DNA of 64,000 nucleotides, taken from assembly GCA_025056155.1 (NCBI GenBank), contig JANWWL010000006.1:62001-126000 (forward strand). Reading direction: 5' to 3'. A program made the position numbers and the translations under genes. Positions within the stretch are counted from its first letter, which is position 1. Every line of letters begins with the position of its first letter. Below the pieces are notes generated by a model, which was given only the letters and a program-made list of their open reading frames with translations, was not told the DNA's origin and ran no database searches. Origin of the DNA: Sphingomonadaceae bacterium (GTDB lineage: Bacteria; Pseudomonadota; Alphaproteobacteria; Sphingomonadales; Sphingomonadaceae). Below are positions 55,185 through 63,553 of this stretch, piece after piece.

Positions 55185-57443
55185 ATGGCGGGCGGTGGCG
55201 GGCGACGACAAGGACCTTTGGCGCACGGCCCGGCCTGGCTTGCCGTTCTGGCGTTGACGGCCGCGCCGACCCCGGCGGCCGAGCTCACCTTGGAGCGGCT
55301 CTTCGCCCCACCGCCGCTTGCCGGCGCCCTGCCGCGCGCGCTCGCCCTGTCGCCCGACGGACGCCACCTGGGCTTCCTCAAGCCCCGGTCAGAGGACCCG
55401 TTGCGCCACGACCTTTGGGTCATGGACACGACGAGCGGGGCCCAGCGGCTGGAAGTGGACAGCCTGGCGCTGTCGCCGCAGCCGGGCGAGCTCTCGGAAG
55501 CCGAGCTGCAGCGCCGCGAGCGGGCCCGCCTGGCGAGCGCGCGCGGGCTCGTCGAATGGCGCTGGGCGCCGGACGGTCGGGCTGTCCTCGTGCCACTGGA
55601 CGGCGACCTGTGGTGGAAGCCCCTGGGGGGCCCCGCCCGCCGGCTGACCGCAACGGCCGAGAGCGAGCTCGACCCCCGCGTCTCGCCTGACGGACGCCTC
55701 GTGTCGTTCGTGCGCGGGCCCAACCTGTTCGCCATCGACCTGGCGACGGGGGCCGAGCGCGCGATCACGACCGAAGGCGGCGGCACGGTGAGCTATGGCG
55801 TGGCCGAATTCGTGGCCCAGGAAGAGATGAAGCGGATGACGGGTCAATGGTGGGCGCCCGATTCCCGCAAGCTGGCCGTGGCCCGGGTCGACGAGGGCCC
55901 CGTCGCCGTCGCCGTGCGGGCGGCCATCGGCGCGGCCGGCACTCGGCTGGTGGAGCAGCGCTATCCGTTCGCCGGAACGGCGAACGCGGCGGTAACGCTC
56001 GAAATCCGCCACCTCGACGGCCGCCCGCCCGTGCCCGTCGACCTGGGCCCCGAACGGGACCTCTACCTTGCCCGCGTCGACTGGCTGTCTCCCGATCGGC
56101 TGGTCGTCCAGCGGCAGAGCCGCGATCAACGCACCCTGGACGTCCTCGAGGTCGATGCGGCCACCGGCGAGGTCCGGCGCCTGTTCCAGGAAACCTCGTC
56201 GGCCTGGGTCAACCTGCACGACAACCTGCGGCCGCTGGCCGACGGCCGCCGGTTCCTGTGGACGAGCGAGCGGTCGGGACGGTCCCATCTCTACCTGTGG
56301 GACGGCCGCCGACTGAAGGCGCTCACGGAGGGCGACTGGATCGTCGACGAGGTGGTGGGCCTCGACGAAGCCCGGGGCCGGGTGTTCGTGACGGGCTTCG
56401 GGGCCGACCCCCTGGAGAAGCACCTGTTTCGCGTGGCCCTGCGGGGCGGGGGACGGCCCGTGCGGCTCACTACCCCGGGCGGGAGCCACGAGGCGGTGAT
56501 GGATCGGGCGGGACAGCTTGCGTTGGTGACCCGTTCCACCCCCACCCAGCCCCCCCAGGTGGCCCTGTTGGACGGCGATGGCCGGCACCGGCTCTGGGTG
56601 GCCGAAAACCGGCTGGAGGACACGCCCTACGCCCCGTTTGCGGGCCGGCACGTAACCCCCCGGTTCGGAACCTTGGCCGCCGCCGACGGACAGCGGCTCT
56701 ACTGGCAGATGCTGGTGCCCCCGGAGCTTCGCCCCGGCCAGCGGGCGCCGGTGTTCCTCGACGTCTATGGCGGCCCGGGCGTCCAGCGCGTGCGCCGACA
56801 GTGGGGCAGCATCATCCACCAATATCTGGTGCGCAGGGGCTGGATCGTCTTCCAGTTGGACAACCGCGGATCGGCCAACCGCGGGGTGGCCTTCGAAACG
56901 GCCATCCACCGGCGCCTGGGCACGGTCGAAGTCGAGGATCAGCTGCTGGGCGTTGAGTTCTTGAAGACCCAGCCCTTCGTGGACCCTGACCGGATCGTCG
57001 TCTACGGCTGGTCGTACGGCGGCTACATGGTGCTGCGGCTGATGACCGAGGCGCCGGACGTCTTCGCGGCCGGCGTGGCCGGCGCGCCCGTCACCGACTG
57101 GCGCCTGTACGACACCCATTACACCGAACGCTACCTGGGCCATCCCGCCGTGGACCCGGCCCCTTACGAGGCCGCCGACGCGGTGGCGCGGGCGCCACGG
57201 CTTGCCCGACCGCTGCTGATCGTCCACGGCCTGGCCGACGACAACGTGGTGTTCGACCATTCCGTGCGGTGGATGGCGGCCCTGCAGCGGGCCGGCATCT
57301 CCTTCGAGACGATGGTCTATCCGGGCCAGACCCACGCCATCCGCGAGCCGGTGCTCGCCACCCACCTGTGGCGCACGATCCTCGCCTTCCTCGACCGCGC
57401 GCTTGCCCGGCCGACCGCCGCGCCGCCCGCGGCGCGCCCTTGA
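55185..57443 (+). CDS. S9 family peptidase, dipeptidyl peptidase IV-like, exported
   Basis: The 752-aa serine peptidase removes dipeptides from N-termini, usually after Pro or Ala. A signal peptide (WLAVLALTAAPTPAA, cleavage near residue 33) leads into an N-terminal beta-propeller that carries VAEFVAQEEMKRMTGQWWAPDSRKLAVARVDE (partly quoted), whose EE motif binds the substrate N-terminus, then a catalytic domain with Ser in VVYGWSYGGYMVLRLM, Asp in VHGLADDNVVF and His in YPGQTHAI. ATG 55185 gives this arrangement, and alternatives inside the signal are possible. Its start is 9 bp from the divergent SRAP start. The protein probably works in the periplasm on peptides passed by outer-membrane receptors. 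Confidence 0.93.
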   Translation: MAGGGGRRQGPLAHGPAWLAVLALTAAPTPAAELTLERLFAPPPLAGALPRALALSPDGRHLGFLKPRSEDPLRHDLWVMDTTSGAQRLEVDSLALSPQPGELSEAELQRRERARLASARGLVEWRWAPDGRAVLVPLDGDLWWKPLGGPARRLTATAESELDPRVSPDGRLVSFVRGPNLFAIDLATGAERAITTEGGGTVSYGVAEFVAQEEMKRMTGQWWAPDSRKLAVARVDEGPVAVAVRAAIGAAGTRLVEQRYPFAGTANAAVTLEIRHLDGRPPVPVDLGPERDLYLARVDWLSPDRLVVQRQSRDQRTLDVLEVDAATGEVRRLFQETSSAWVNLHDNLRPLADGRRFLWTSERSGRSHLYLWDGRRLKALTEGDWIVDEVVGLDEARGRVFVTGFGADPLEKHLFRVALRGGGRPVRLTTPGGSHEAVMDRAGQLALVTRSTPTQPPQVALLDGDGRHRLWVAENRLEDTPYAPFAGRHVTPRFGTLAAADGQRLYWQMLVPPELRPGQRAPVFLDVYGGPGVQRVRRQWGSIIHQYLVRRGWIVFQLDNRGSANRGVAFETAIHRRLGTVEVEDQLLGVEFLKTQPFVDPDRIVVYGWSYGGYMVLRLMTEAPDVFAAGVAGAPVTDWRLYDTHYTERYLGHPAVDPAPYEAADAVARAPRLARPLLIVHGLADDNVVFDHSVRWMAALQRAGISFETMVYPGQTHAIREPVLATHLWRTILAFLDRALARPTAAPPAARP

Positions 57444-57504
57444 AGGCGGACGACCGGCCGCCCAACATGGCCAACATGGAAGGCGGGTGCCCGAGGAGGA
57501 CAGC

Positions 57505-58680
57505 ATGGCCAGCGACACGTCGATCCGCCTGAAGGCACCTGAACCCGTCAAGCCCGTGGCCCCCGAAGCGGCCGCGGGCCTCGTGCCGCTGTCGGACGAA
57601 CAGAAAGCCGAGCTCGAGGCGCGGGTCGACGCCTACGTGACCGAGCTCGTCTCCCAGGATCCCCACAGCCCCGAGTTCGGGCGGCGCGCCGATGCGCTGG
57701 CCAACCTGGGTCAGGCCCAGATCGCGGAAGCGGCCAGCCAGTCCAACCGGTTCCTCGACCGGCCGGTGGGCGCCATGGACCGCGAGACCCGGGTGGGTGC
57801 GGACCTGGCCGAGCTGCGTCGCACCATCGAGGACCTGGATCCCGCCCGCCACGACGGCTGGTTTCGCCCCCGGCGGCTTCTGGGCCTCATTCCGCTCGGC
57901 ACGCGCGTGAAGGCCTATTTCGACCGCTACCGCTCGGCCCAGGCGCACATCGCGGCCATCCTGGACCGGCTGGCCGCCGCGAAGGACGAGTTGTTGCGCG
58001 ACAACGCCGCCATCGACGTCGAGCGCCGCAAACTGTGGCAAACCATGGGCCGGCTCGAGCAGATGATCCACATCGCCCGCACGCTCGACGCCCGGCTCGA
58101 GGCGAAGGCGATCGAGCTCGACGCAACCGACCCGGCCAAGGCCCGGGCGTTGCGGGAGACGGCCCTGTTCCACGTGCGTCAGCGCACGACCGACCTCCTC
58201 ACGCAGATGGCAGTCACGGTCCAGGGCTATCTCGCCCTCGATCTCGTGAAGAAGAACAACCAGGAGCTGCTGAAAGGCGTGGACCGCGCCTCGACGACGA
58301 CGGTGGCGGCCCTGCGCACCGCCGTGACGGTGGCCCAGGCCCTGGGCGGCCAGAAGCTGGTGCTGGACCAGATCGGCGCGCTCAACGCCACCACGGCGGC
58401 CGTCATCGAGGAGACGGGCCGGCTGCTCAAGGAACAGACGGGCGAGATCCATCGGCAGGCGGCCGCCGCGACGATCCCCTTGGAGACTCTCAAGACCGCC
58501 TTCGCCAACATCTATGCCACCATGGATTCGATCGAGGGCTTCAAGACCCAGGCGCTGGCCGCGATGCAGCAGACGGTGGACGCCCTGGCCCAGGAGGTCG
58601 AGAAGTCCCGGGGCTACATCGCCAGGGCCGAAGGGGCGGACCGGGCGACCGCCGAGCCCCTGATGCTCCTCGACGGCTGA
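57505..58680 (+). CDS. TelA-like toxic anion resistance protein
   Basis: The 391-aa protein is a soluble, helical member of the TelA family. Family marks include the LSDEQKAELEARVDAYVTELV opening, DLDPARHDG..GLIPLGTRVKAYFDRYRSAQAHIAAILDRLA, and QMAVTVQGYLALDLVKKNNQELLKGVDRASTTTVAALRTAV. TelA proteins occur in tellurite-resistance operons and more widely with XpaC-like partners and affect envelope stress and cell wall. ATG 57505 follows GAGGAGGAC. The next gene starts in its stop codon (TGATG), so they are a pair. It is preceded by 61 bp after the DPP-IV gene. Confidence 0.9.
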   Translation: MASDTSIRLKAPEPVKPVAPEAAAGLVPLSDEQKAELEARVDAYVTELVSQDPHSPEFGRRADALANLGQAQIAEAASQSNRFLDRPVGAMDRETRVGADLAELRRTIEDLDPARHDGWFRPRRLLGLIPLGTRVKAYFDRYRSAQAHIAAILDRLAAAKDELLRDNAAIDVERRKLWQTMGRLEQMIHIARTLDARLEAKAIELDATDPAKARALRETALFHVRQRTTDLLTQMAVTVQGYLALDLVKKNNQELLKGVDRASTTTVAALRTAVTVAQALGGQKLVLDQIGALNATTAAVIEETGRLLKEQTGEIHRQAAAATIPLETLKTAFANIYATMDSIEGFKTQALAAMQQTVDALAQEVEKSRGYIARAEGADRATAEPLMLLDG

Positions 58681-59393
58681 TGCCCCTCGACACGCGAGAC
58701 CTCCTGCTGTCGGCCGAGCTGTTGCTCGAGCGGCTGCGCGAGCGGCCCGAGGTGCGCGCCGTGCGCGCGCGGCGGCGCCGGCGCCGCCGCCAGTTGCTGA
58801 TGCGGCGCCTGCTGCGGGTGGCGGTCGGCATGCTGGCGATCCTGGTGGGCGTGGTCGTGCTGGCCACGCACGTGCCCTTGGGCTTCTGGGGCGTCTTGCT
58901 GCTGCCACCCCTGCTGTTGGCCGCGACCATCCTGCTGTGGCGCCACTCGGCCCCCGGCACGGCCCAGGAAGCGGCGGTGATGCCGTCGCTGCCGCTCCCC
59001 GACCTGGTCCTGAAGGTCGAGGAGCTGTTGGTGGCCCGCCGGGATGCGCTCTCGCCGCCCGCGCGCCCGGCGCTCGACCGGGTGCTGGTGGCCCTGGCCG
59101 AGCTCGAGCCCCAGCTGGCCCGGGCCGCGCCCAGCCAGGCCGAGACGGCCGAGGCGCGCCGTCTGCTGGCCGACCACCTGCCCCGGCTCCTCGACGCCTG
59201 GGCGGCGGTGCCGGCCGCCGTGCGTCGACGCCGGCCTGAGGCCGACCGCCGGCTGGCCGAAGGGCTTGAGCTGGTGGCGGGCGAGCTGTCGCGCCTCGGC
59301 ACGCGGCTGGCCGAGGCCCGGCTGGACGCGCTCGAGACCGAAGAGCGGTTCCTGAAATCCCGCTACGCCGGCCTTTCGCCCCCGGAACGCTGA
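58680..59393 (+). CDS. Membrane protein, XpaC-like partner of TelA (tentative)
   Basis: The 237-aa protein begins with an amphipathic, Arg-rich segment (RAVRARRRRRRRQLLMRR), then two adjacent membrane helices (VAVGMLAILVGVVVLATHV and WGVLLLPPLLLAATILLW), and a helical C-terminal domain (residues ~100-237) of Leu/Ala/Glu repeats. That layout and the coupling to TelA match the XpaC group, although I see no diagnostic motif, so the name is tentative. It overlaps the TelA stop by one base and lies 5 bp before the M16 gene. Confidence 0.6.
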   Translation: MPLDTRDLLLSAELLLERLRERPEVRAVRARRRRRRRQLLMRRLLRVAVGMLAILVGVVVLATHVPLGFWGVLLLPPLLLAATILLWRHSAPGTAQEAAVMPSLPLPDLVLKVEELLVARRDALSPPARPALDRVLVALAELEPQLARAAPSQAETAEARRLLADHLPRLLDAWAAVPAAVRRRRPEADRRLAEGLELVAGELSRLGTRLAEARLDALETEERFLKSRYAGLSPPER

Positions 59394-59398
59394 CCTGC

Positions 59399-62191
59399 AT
59401 GAAGCTGAGGATCCTGGCCATGGCCCTTGCGCTCGCCCTGCCCCATGCGCCCGCCCGGCCCGCCCCGCCGCCGGCGCCCCTTCCCGCCCTGGTGGAGCGC
59501 GTCGAGATCCCCTTCGAAACCTTCACCCTGCGCAATGGGCTCAGGGTCGTCGTTCACACCGACCGCAAGACCCCGATGGTGGCCGTCTCGGTCTGGTATG
59601 CCGTGGGCTCGGCGGACGAGCCCGCCGGGCTCAAGGGCTTCGCCCACCTGTTCGAACATCTGATGTTCAACGGTTCGGGCGGGTGGGACGGCGAATATTT
59701 CGCACCGCTGGAAGAAGCCGGCGGCACCCAGATGAACGGGACCACCTCGTTCGACCGCACCAACTATTTCCAGAACGTACCCACCGGCGCGCTCGACCTG
59801 GCCCTGTTCCTCGAGGCCGACCGGATGGGCAACCTGCTGCCCGCCGTCACGCAGGCCAAGCTCGACAACCAACGCGCGGTGGTGCTGAACGAAAAGCGCC
59901 AGTCCGACAACCGGCCCCACGGCCTCCTGGGTTACGCGCTGTTCGCCGCCCTGTTTCCCGAAGGCCATCCCTACCGGCATCTCACGATCGGGGTGGAAGC
60001 GGACCTTAAGGCCGCCACGCTCGACGCGGTGCGCGACTGGTTCCGCACCCACTACGGCCCCGAGAACGCCGTGTTGGTGCTGGCGGGCGACATCGACGTG
60101 CCCACGGCCCGCGCCAAGGCGGAGCGCTGGTTCGGCGCGATCCCGCGCGGGCCGGGGCCGGCGCGCCCGGCGGCACCCCTGCCGCCCACGGCGGGCGTGC
60201 GCGAAACGCTCCACGACCGCGTGCCGCAGGCCCGCTTGACGATCGGCTGGACCGCCCCCGGCCTGCTCGACCGCGCCTCGACCGACCTGTCGGTCGCCCT
60301 CGCCGTGCTGGCGGGCGGCCCGTCGTCGCGGCTCCACCACGACCTCGTGCGCGAACGGCAGCTCGCGGTCGCCGTGTCGGGTTCCGTGTTGCCGCTGCGG
60401 CTCGCCTCCGCGGTCACGCTGTCGATCGACGTGAAACCGGGCGTGGATCCGGCCGTGGTCGAGCGACGGGTGGACGAGCTCTTGGCCGAGTTCCTGGCCC
60501 GAGGCCCCACGGCCGACGAAGTGCGCCGCGTGGCCACGCGCGCGGTAGCCGACCGCATCCGGGGCCTGGAACAGGTGGGAGGCTTCGGCGGCAAGGCCGT
60601 GGCGTTGGCCGAAGGGGCCCTCTACGCCGGCGATCCCGGCTTCTATCGGGTCAAGCTGCGCGAACTCGCCCGAGCCGACGCCCGCTCGGTGCAGCGGGCC
60701 GCGCGCCGCTGGTTGGCCGGCCCGGGTGCGCGCATCCTGACGCTGCCCGGCGAACGCGGCGCACGCGAACAGGCCTTGATGGCGGCCTCGGCCCGCGACA
60801 TCGCCGAACCCCAGCCGTCACCCCCTCCCGCTCCCGACCGCTCGCGCCTGCCGCCGGTGGGGCCGGCGCCCCAGCTCGACCTGCCGCCCGTCGAACGCAC
60901 CCGCCTGTCGAACGGAATCCCCGTCGTGTTCGCCCGCCGCGCGACGGTGCCCGTGGTGGAGCTGGTGGCCAGCTTCGACGCCGGCGTGGCGGCCGACCGG
61001 GCCGACCGGCCCGGCACCCAGGCCTTGATGCTCAATCTCCTGAAGGAAGGGACGACGCGCCGGTCGGGTCGCCAGATCGCCGAGGAGCTCGAAGCGCTGG
61101 GAGCACGCCTGTCGCTCTCGGCCTCGGCCGACCGCACGCGCATCGCCCTGTCGGCACTCGTGCCCAACCTCGAGGCGAGCCTCGACCTGATGGCCGACGT
61201 CATCCGCCATCCCGCCTTTGCACTCGAGGAGGTGGAGCGGATTCGCGCCATCCAGCTCGCCACCATTGCGCGCGAGGAAGCCGAGCCCATGGCCCTGGCG
61301 TCGAGGGCGCTCGCCCCGCGCGTATTCGGGCCCGAGCACCCCTACGCCCGAGCGTCCTCCGGCACGCGCGCGGGGGTCGCAGCCGTTACGCGCGACGACC
61401 TCGTGGCCTTCCACGCCGCCTGGCTCCGGCCCGAGACAATGACGCTGTTCGCCGTGGGCGACACGACGCTGGCCGAACTCGTGCCCGCACTCGAGCGGGC
61501 CTTCGGCGATTGGCGTCCGCCCTCCGGGCCCGTCGGGCGCAAGGCCTTCCCACCGCTCGTGGCGAGCCGGCCGGCCTCGATCCTGCTCGTCGATCGTCCG
61601 AACTCGGCCCAGGCCGTCCTGATGGCGGGCCTCGCCCTCCCCCTGACGGGCCGGGACGACCGGCCGGACCTCGAGGTTGCCAACGACATCCTGGGCGGCG
61701 GCTTCTTCACCTCGCGCCTCATGCTCGACCTGCGCGAGACCAAGGGGTGGTCCTATGGCGTCCGCTCGGTCCTGGTGCCGTCGGTCGCGCAGGTGCGTTT
61801 CGTCATCCCGGCCCAAGTGCAGCCCGACCGGGCGGCCGACTCGATCCGGGCCATCGCCCACCACTTGAAGGCCCTGGCCGGGCCCGAACCGCCCCGGCCT
61901 GACGAGATGACCCGCGCGGTGGAATCGGCCATCCGCTCGCTGCCCGGCGAGTTCGAAACCGCCAGCGCCGTGCTTGCGGGCCTCGAGACGCTGGCCACGC
62001 TGGGCTTGCCCGACGACCATTTCGAGACGCTGCCCGCGCGCCTCAAGGCGCTCGATGCCCAAGCGGTGAGCCGTGCGGCCGCCCTGCTCGACCCCGACCG
62101 GCTGCAATGGGTGGTGGTGGGCGAAGCGGCCACGCTGCGCGCGCCGCTCGAGGCCCTGGGCTGGCCCCTGACGGTGCGATCAACCCCTTGA
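59399..62191 (+). CDS. M16 family zinc metallopeptidase, two domains fused
   Basis: The 930-aa protein has both halves of an M16 'clam-shell' peptidase in one chain. A signal peptide (ILAMALALALPHAPA, cleavage near residue 22) is followed by the active half with the inverted zinc motif GFAHLFEHLMFNG (HxxEH) and a downstream Glu in VVLNEKRQSDN. The second half (from about residue 490) starts LPPVERTRLSNGIPVVF, lacks the zinc motif, and has the R/Y-type binding residues expected of the inactive domain. In many bacteria these are two separate genes, so this is a fusion. It degrades peptides in the periplasm. ATG 59399 was chosen because the signal begins there. Confidence 0.95.
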   Translation: MKLRILAMALALALPHAPARPAPPPAPLPALVERVEIPFETFTLRNGLRVVVHTDRKTPMVAVSVWYAVGSADEPAGLKGFAHLFEHLMFNGSGGWDGEYFAPLEEAGGTQMNGTTSFDRTNYFQNVPTGALDLALFLEADRMGNLLPAVTQAKLDNQRAVVLNEKRQSDNRPHGLLGYALFAALFPEGHPYRHLTIGVEADLKAATLDAVRDWFRTHYGPENAVLVLAGDIDVPTARAKAERWFGAIPRGPGPARPAAPLPPTAGVRETLHDRVPQARLTIGWTAPGLLDRASTDLSVALAVLAGGPSSRLHHDLVRERQLAVAVSGSVLPLRLASAVTLSIDVKPGVDPAVVERRVDELLAEFLARGPTADEVRRVATRAVADRIRGLEQVGGFGGKAVALAEGALYAGDPGFYRVKLRELARADARSVQRAARRWLAGPGARILTLPGERGAREQALMAASARDIAEPQPSPPPAPDRSRLPPVGPAPQLDLPPVERTRLSNGIPVVFARRATVPVVELVASFDAGVAADRADRPGTQALMLNLLKEGTTRRSGRQIAEELEALGARLSLSASADRTRIALSALVPNLEASLDLMADVIRHPAFALEEVERIRAIQLATIAREEAEPMALASRALAPRVFGPEHPYARASSGTRAGVAAVTRDDLVAFHAAWLRPETMTLFAVGDTTLAELVPALERAFGDWRPPSGPVGRKAFPPLVASRPASILLVDRPNSAQAVLMAGLALPLTGRDDRPDLEVANDILGGGFFTSRLMLDLRETKGWSYGVRSVLVPSVAQVRFVIPAQVQPDRAADSIRAIAHHLKALAGPEPPRPDEMTRAVESAIRSLPGEFETASAVLAGLETLATLGLPDDHFETLPARLKALDAQAVSRAAALLDPDRLQWVVVGEAATLRAPLEALGWPLTVRSTP

Positions 62192-62215
62192 GATCCCCCA
62201 TGCACCTTCGCTCTT

Positions 62216-62259
62216 GCTGCGATGCAGCAGCTCCGGCTTGACCACGCTGCGATGCAGCA
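62216..62259 (+). promoter_or_regulatory. Two identical 14-bp palindromic sites resembling PhaR operators
   Basis: GCTGCGATGCAGCA occurs at 62216-62229 and 62246-62259 (30 bp centre to centre), each containing CTGC-N3-GCAG, the pattern reported for PhaR, the polyhydroxyalkanoate regulator, in Rhodobacter. They lie ~38-80 bp upstream of the small exported protein gene at 62298 and end 25 bp after the M16 stop. A repressor site is likely; PhaR as the regulator is inference. Confidence 0.5.
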
Positions 62260-62297
62260 CGGATGCAGGCGCCTGCCCATCGTCGAGGAGGCTCTCC

Positions 62298-62564
62298 ATG
62301 TTTCGCGCCTTCGCTTTCGCCGCCGCCCTGGTCGTTGCGGTTCCTGCCGTCGCCCAGGAGGCGGTCGATTCCGTCCGTCCGGGCCGCGTGCTGCGGGACA
62401 CGAACGGCCAGCGCCTGGGCAAGGTGGACCGAGTGAACCCCGATGGCTCGGTGCGGATCATCTTCGAGGAACGGTTCGTGACCATTCCCGCCGACAAGCT
62501 CGCGGTGGCGGACGGACAGGCCCGCACCACGCTCACCCGCCGCGAGGTGGCTCGCCTGCGCTGA
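62298..62564 (+). CDS. Small exported protein, function unknown
   Basis: This 88-aa protein has a clear signal peptide (FAFAAALVVAVPAVAQ, cleavage near residue 20) and a mature part of ~68 residues: GRVLRDTNGQRLGKVDRVNPDGSVRIIFEERFVTIPADKL, which has the strand pattern of a PRC-barrel-like or beta-sandwich fold. I recognise the style (many sphingomonads encode such small periplasmic proteins) but no function. The ATG follows GAGGAGGCTC. The two palindromes upstream suggest its own regulation rather than M16 read-through. Confidence 0.8.
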   Translation: MFRAFAFAAALVVAVPAVAQEAVDSVRPGRVLRDTNGQRLGKVDRVNPDGSVRIIFEERFVTIPADKLAVADGQARTTLTRREVARLR

Positions 62565-62603
62565 CGGCTTGACCGACCGCGGCCGGCCGGGCCATTGGGC
62601 GCC

Positions 62604-63407
62604 ATGCCCGCCGCCACCGTCGTCGTCACGCGCGAAGGGCCGGTCACCGTGGTGGAGATCGACCGGCCGTCGACCCGGAACGCGGTCGACGGGCCGACGG
62701 CGCGGGCCCTCTACGAGGCGTTCCAAGCCTTCGAGGCCGATCCGGCCGCGCGGGTCGCCGTGCTGGCGGGCCGAGGGGGCACCTTCTGCGCCGGGGCAGA
62801 CCTGAAGGCCGTCGGCACGGCGCAGGGCAATCCGCTCGAGCCCTTCGCACCCGATCGCATCGGCCCCATGGGCCCCACCCGGCTCAGCCTCTCCAAGCCC
62901 GTGATCGCCGCGATCGAGGGCCATGCCGTGGCGGGTGGCCTGGAACTCGCCCTGTGGTGCGACCTGCGCGTCGTGGCCGAGGATGCGGTGCTGGGCGTGT
63001 TCTGCCGGCGCTTCGGCGTGCCCCTCATCGACGGTGGAACGGTACGGCTGGCCCGCCTGGTGGGGGAATCGCGCGCGATGGACCTGGTGCTGACGGGCCG
63101 GCCGGTCCTGGCGGCGGAAGCCCTGGCGATCGGGCTCGCCAACCGGGTGGCGCCCAAGGGTCAGGCGGGTGCCGAAGCCCTTCGGCTGGCCCAAGAGCTC
63201 GCGCAGTTTCCGCAGGCCTGTCTTAAGGCCGATCGTGCGGCGCTGAAGGGGCAGTGGGGGTTGACCGAGGCCGAGGCGATGGCCCGCGAGTTCGCAGGCG
63301 GTCTTGCCGTGATCGCAACCGGCGAGACGGCCGAGGGAGCCCGCCGTTTCGCGGCAGGCCAAGGCCGCCACGGCGCCTTCCCCTCCGCCGGCCCGCCCCG
63401 GCCCTGA
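62604..63407 (+). CDS. Enoyl-CoA hydratase/isomerase family protein
   Basis: The 267-aa protein has the crotonase fold: VVEIDRPSTRNAVDGPTARALYEAF, the oxyanion-hole GRGGTFCAGADLKAVG, and PVIAAIEGHAVAGGLELALWCDLRVVAEDAVLG. Of the two acidic residues of hydratases, the second region reads RRFGVPLIDGGTVRLARLVG, which is closer to enoyl-CoA hydratases with relaxed substrates than to isomerases. It could work in fatty-acid or branched-chain amino-acid breakdown with the acyl-CoA dehydrogenase at 36.4 kb, but they are far apart. ATG 62604 is used; TTG 62595 is the track start. Confidence 0.9.
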   Translation: MPAATVVVTREGPVTVVEIDRPSTRNAVDGPTARALYEAFQAFEADPAARVAVLAGRGGTFCAGADLKAVGTAQGNPLEPFAPDRIGPMGPTRLSLSKPVIAAIEGHAVAGGLELALWCDLRVVAEDAVLGVFCRRFGVPLIDGGTVRLARLVGESRAMDLVLTGRPVLAAEALAIGLANRVAPKGQAGAEALRLAQELAQFPQACLKADRAALKGQWGLTEAEAMAREFAGGLAVIATGETAEGARRFAAGQGRHGAFPSAGPPRP

Positions 63408-63437
63408 ACGGCCCGCCCCGCGGCCGGCAAGAGTGCG

Positions 63438-63470
63438 GGATGGGCCCAGGGCGCAACGGCCGGCCCATCC
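63438..63470. terminator. Inverted repeat between convergent genes, weak terminator candidate
   Basis: GGATGGGCC (63438-63446) pairs perfectly with GGCCCATCC (63462-63470) over 9 bp with a 15-nt loop. It lies between the converging enoyl-CoA hydratase and atp12 genes, where a two-way terminator is expected, but there is no T-run on either side. Confidence 0.3.
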
Positions 63471-63553
63471 GGTCGGGGCCATCCGGCCGGGGGGGCGCGG
63501 CCTCCGCCACCGCCCCGCGGCCCTTGAAGGGCGCGAAGGGCCTGCCGGGCGGA

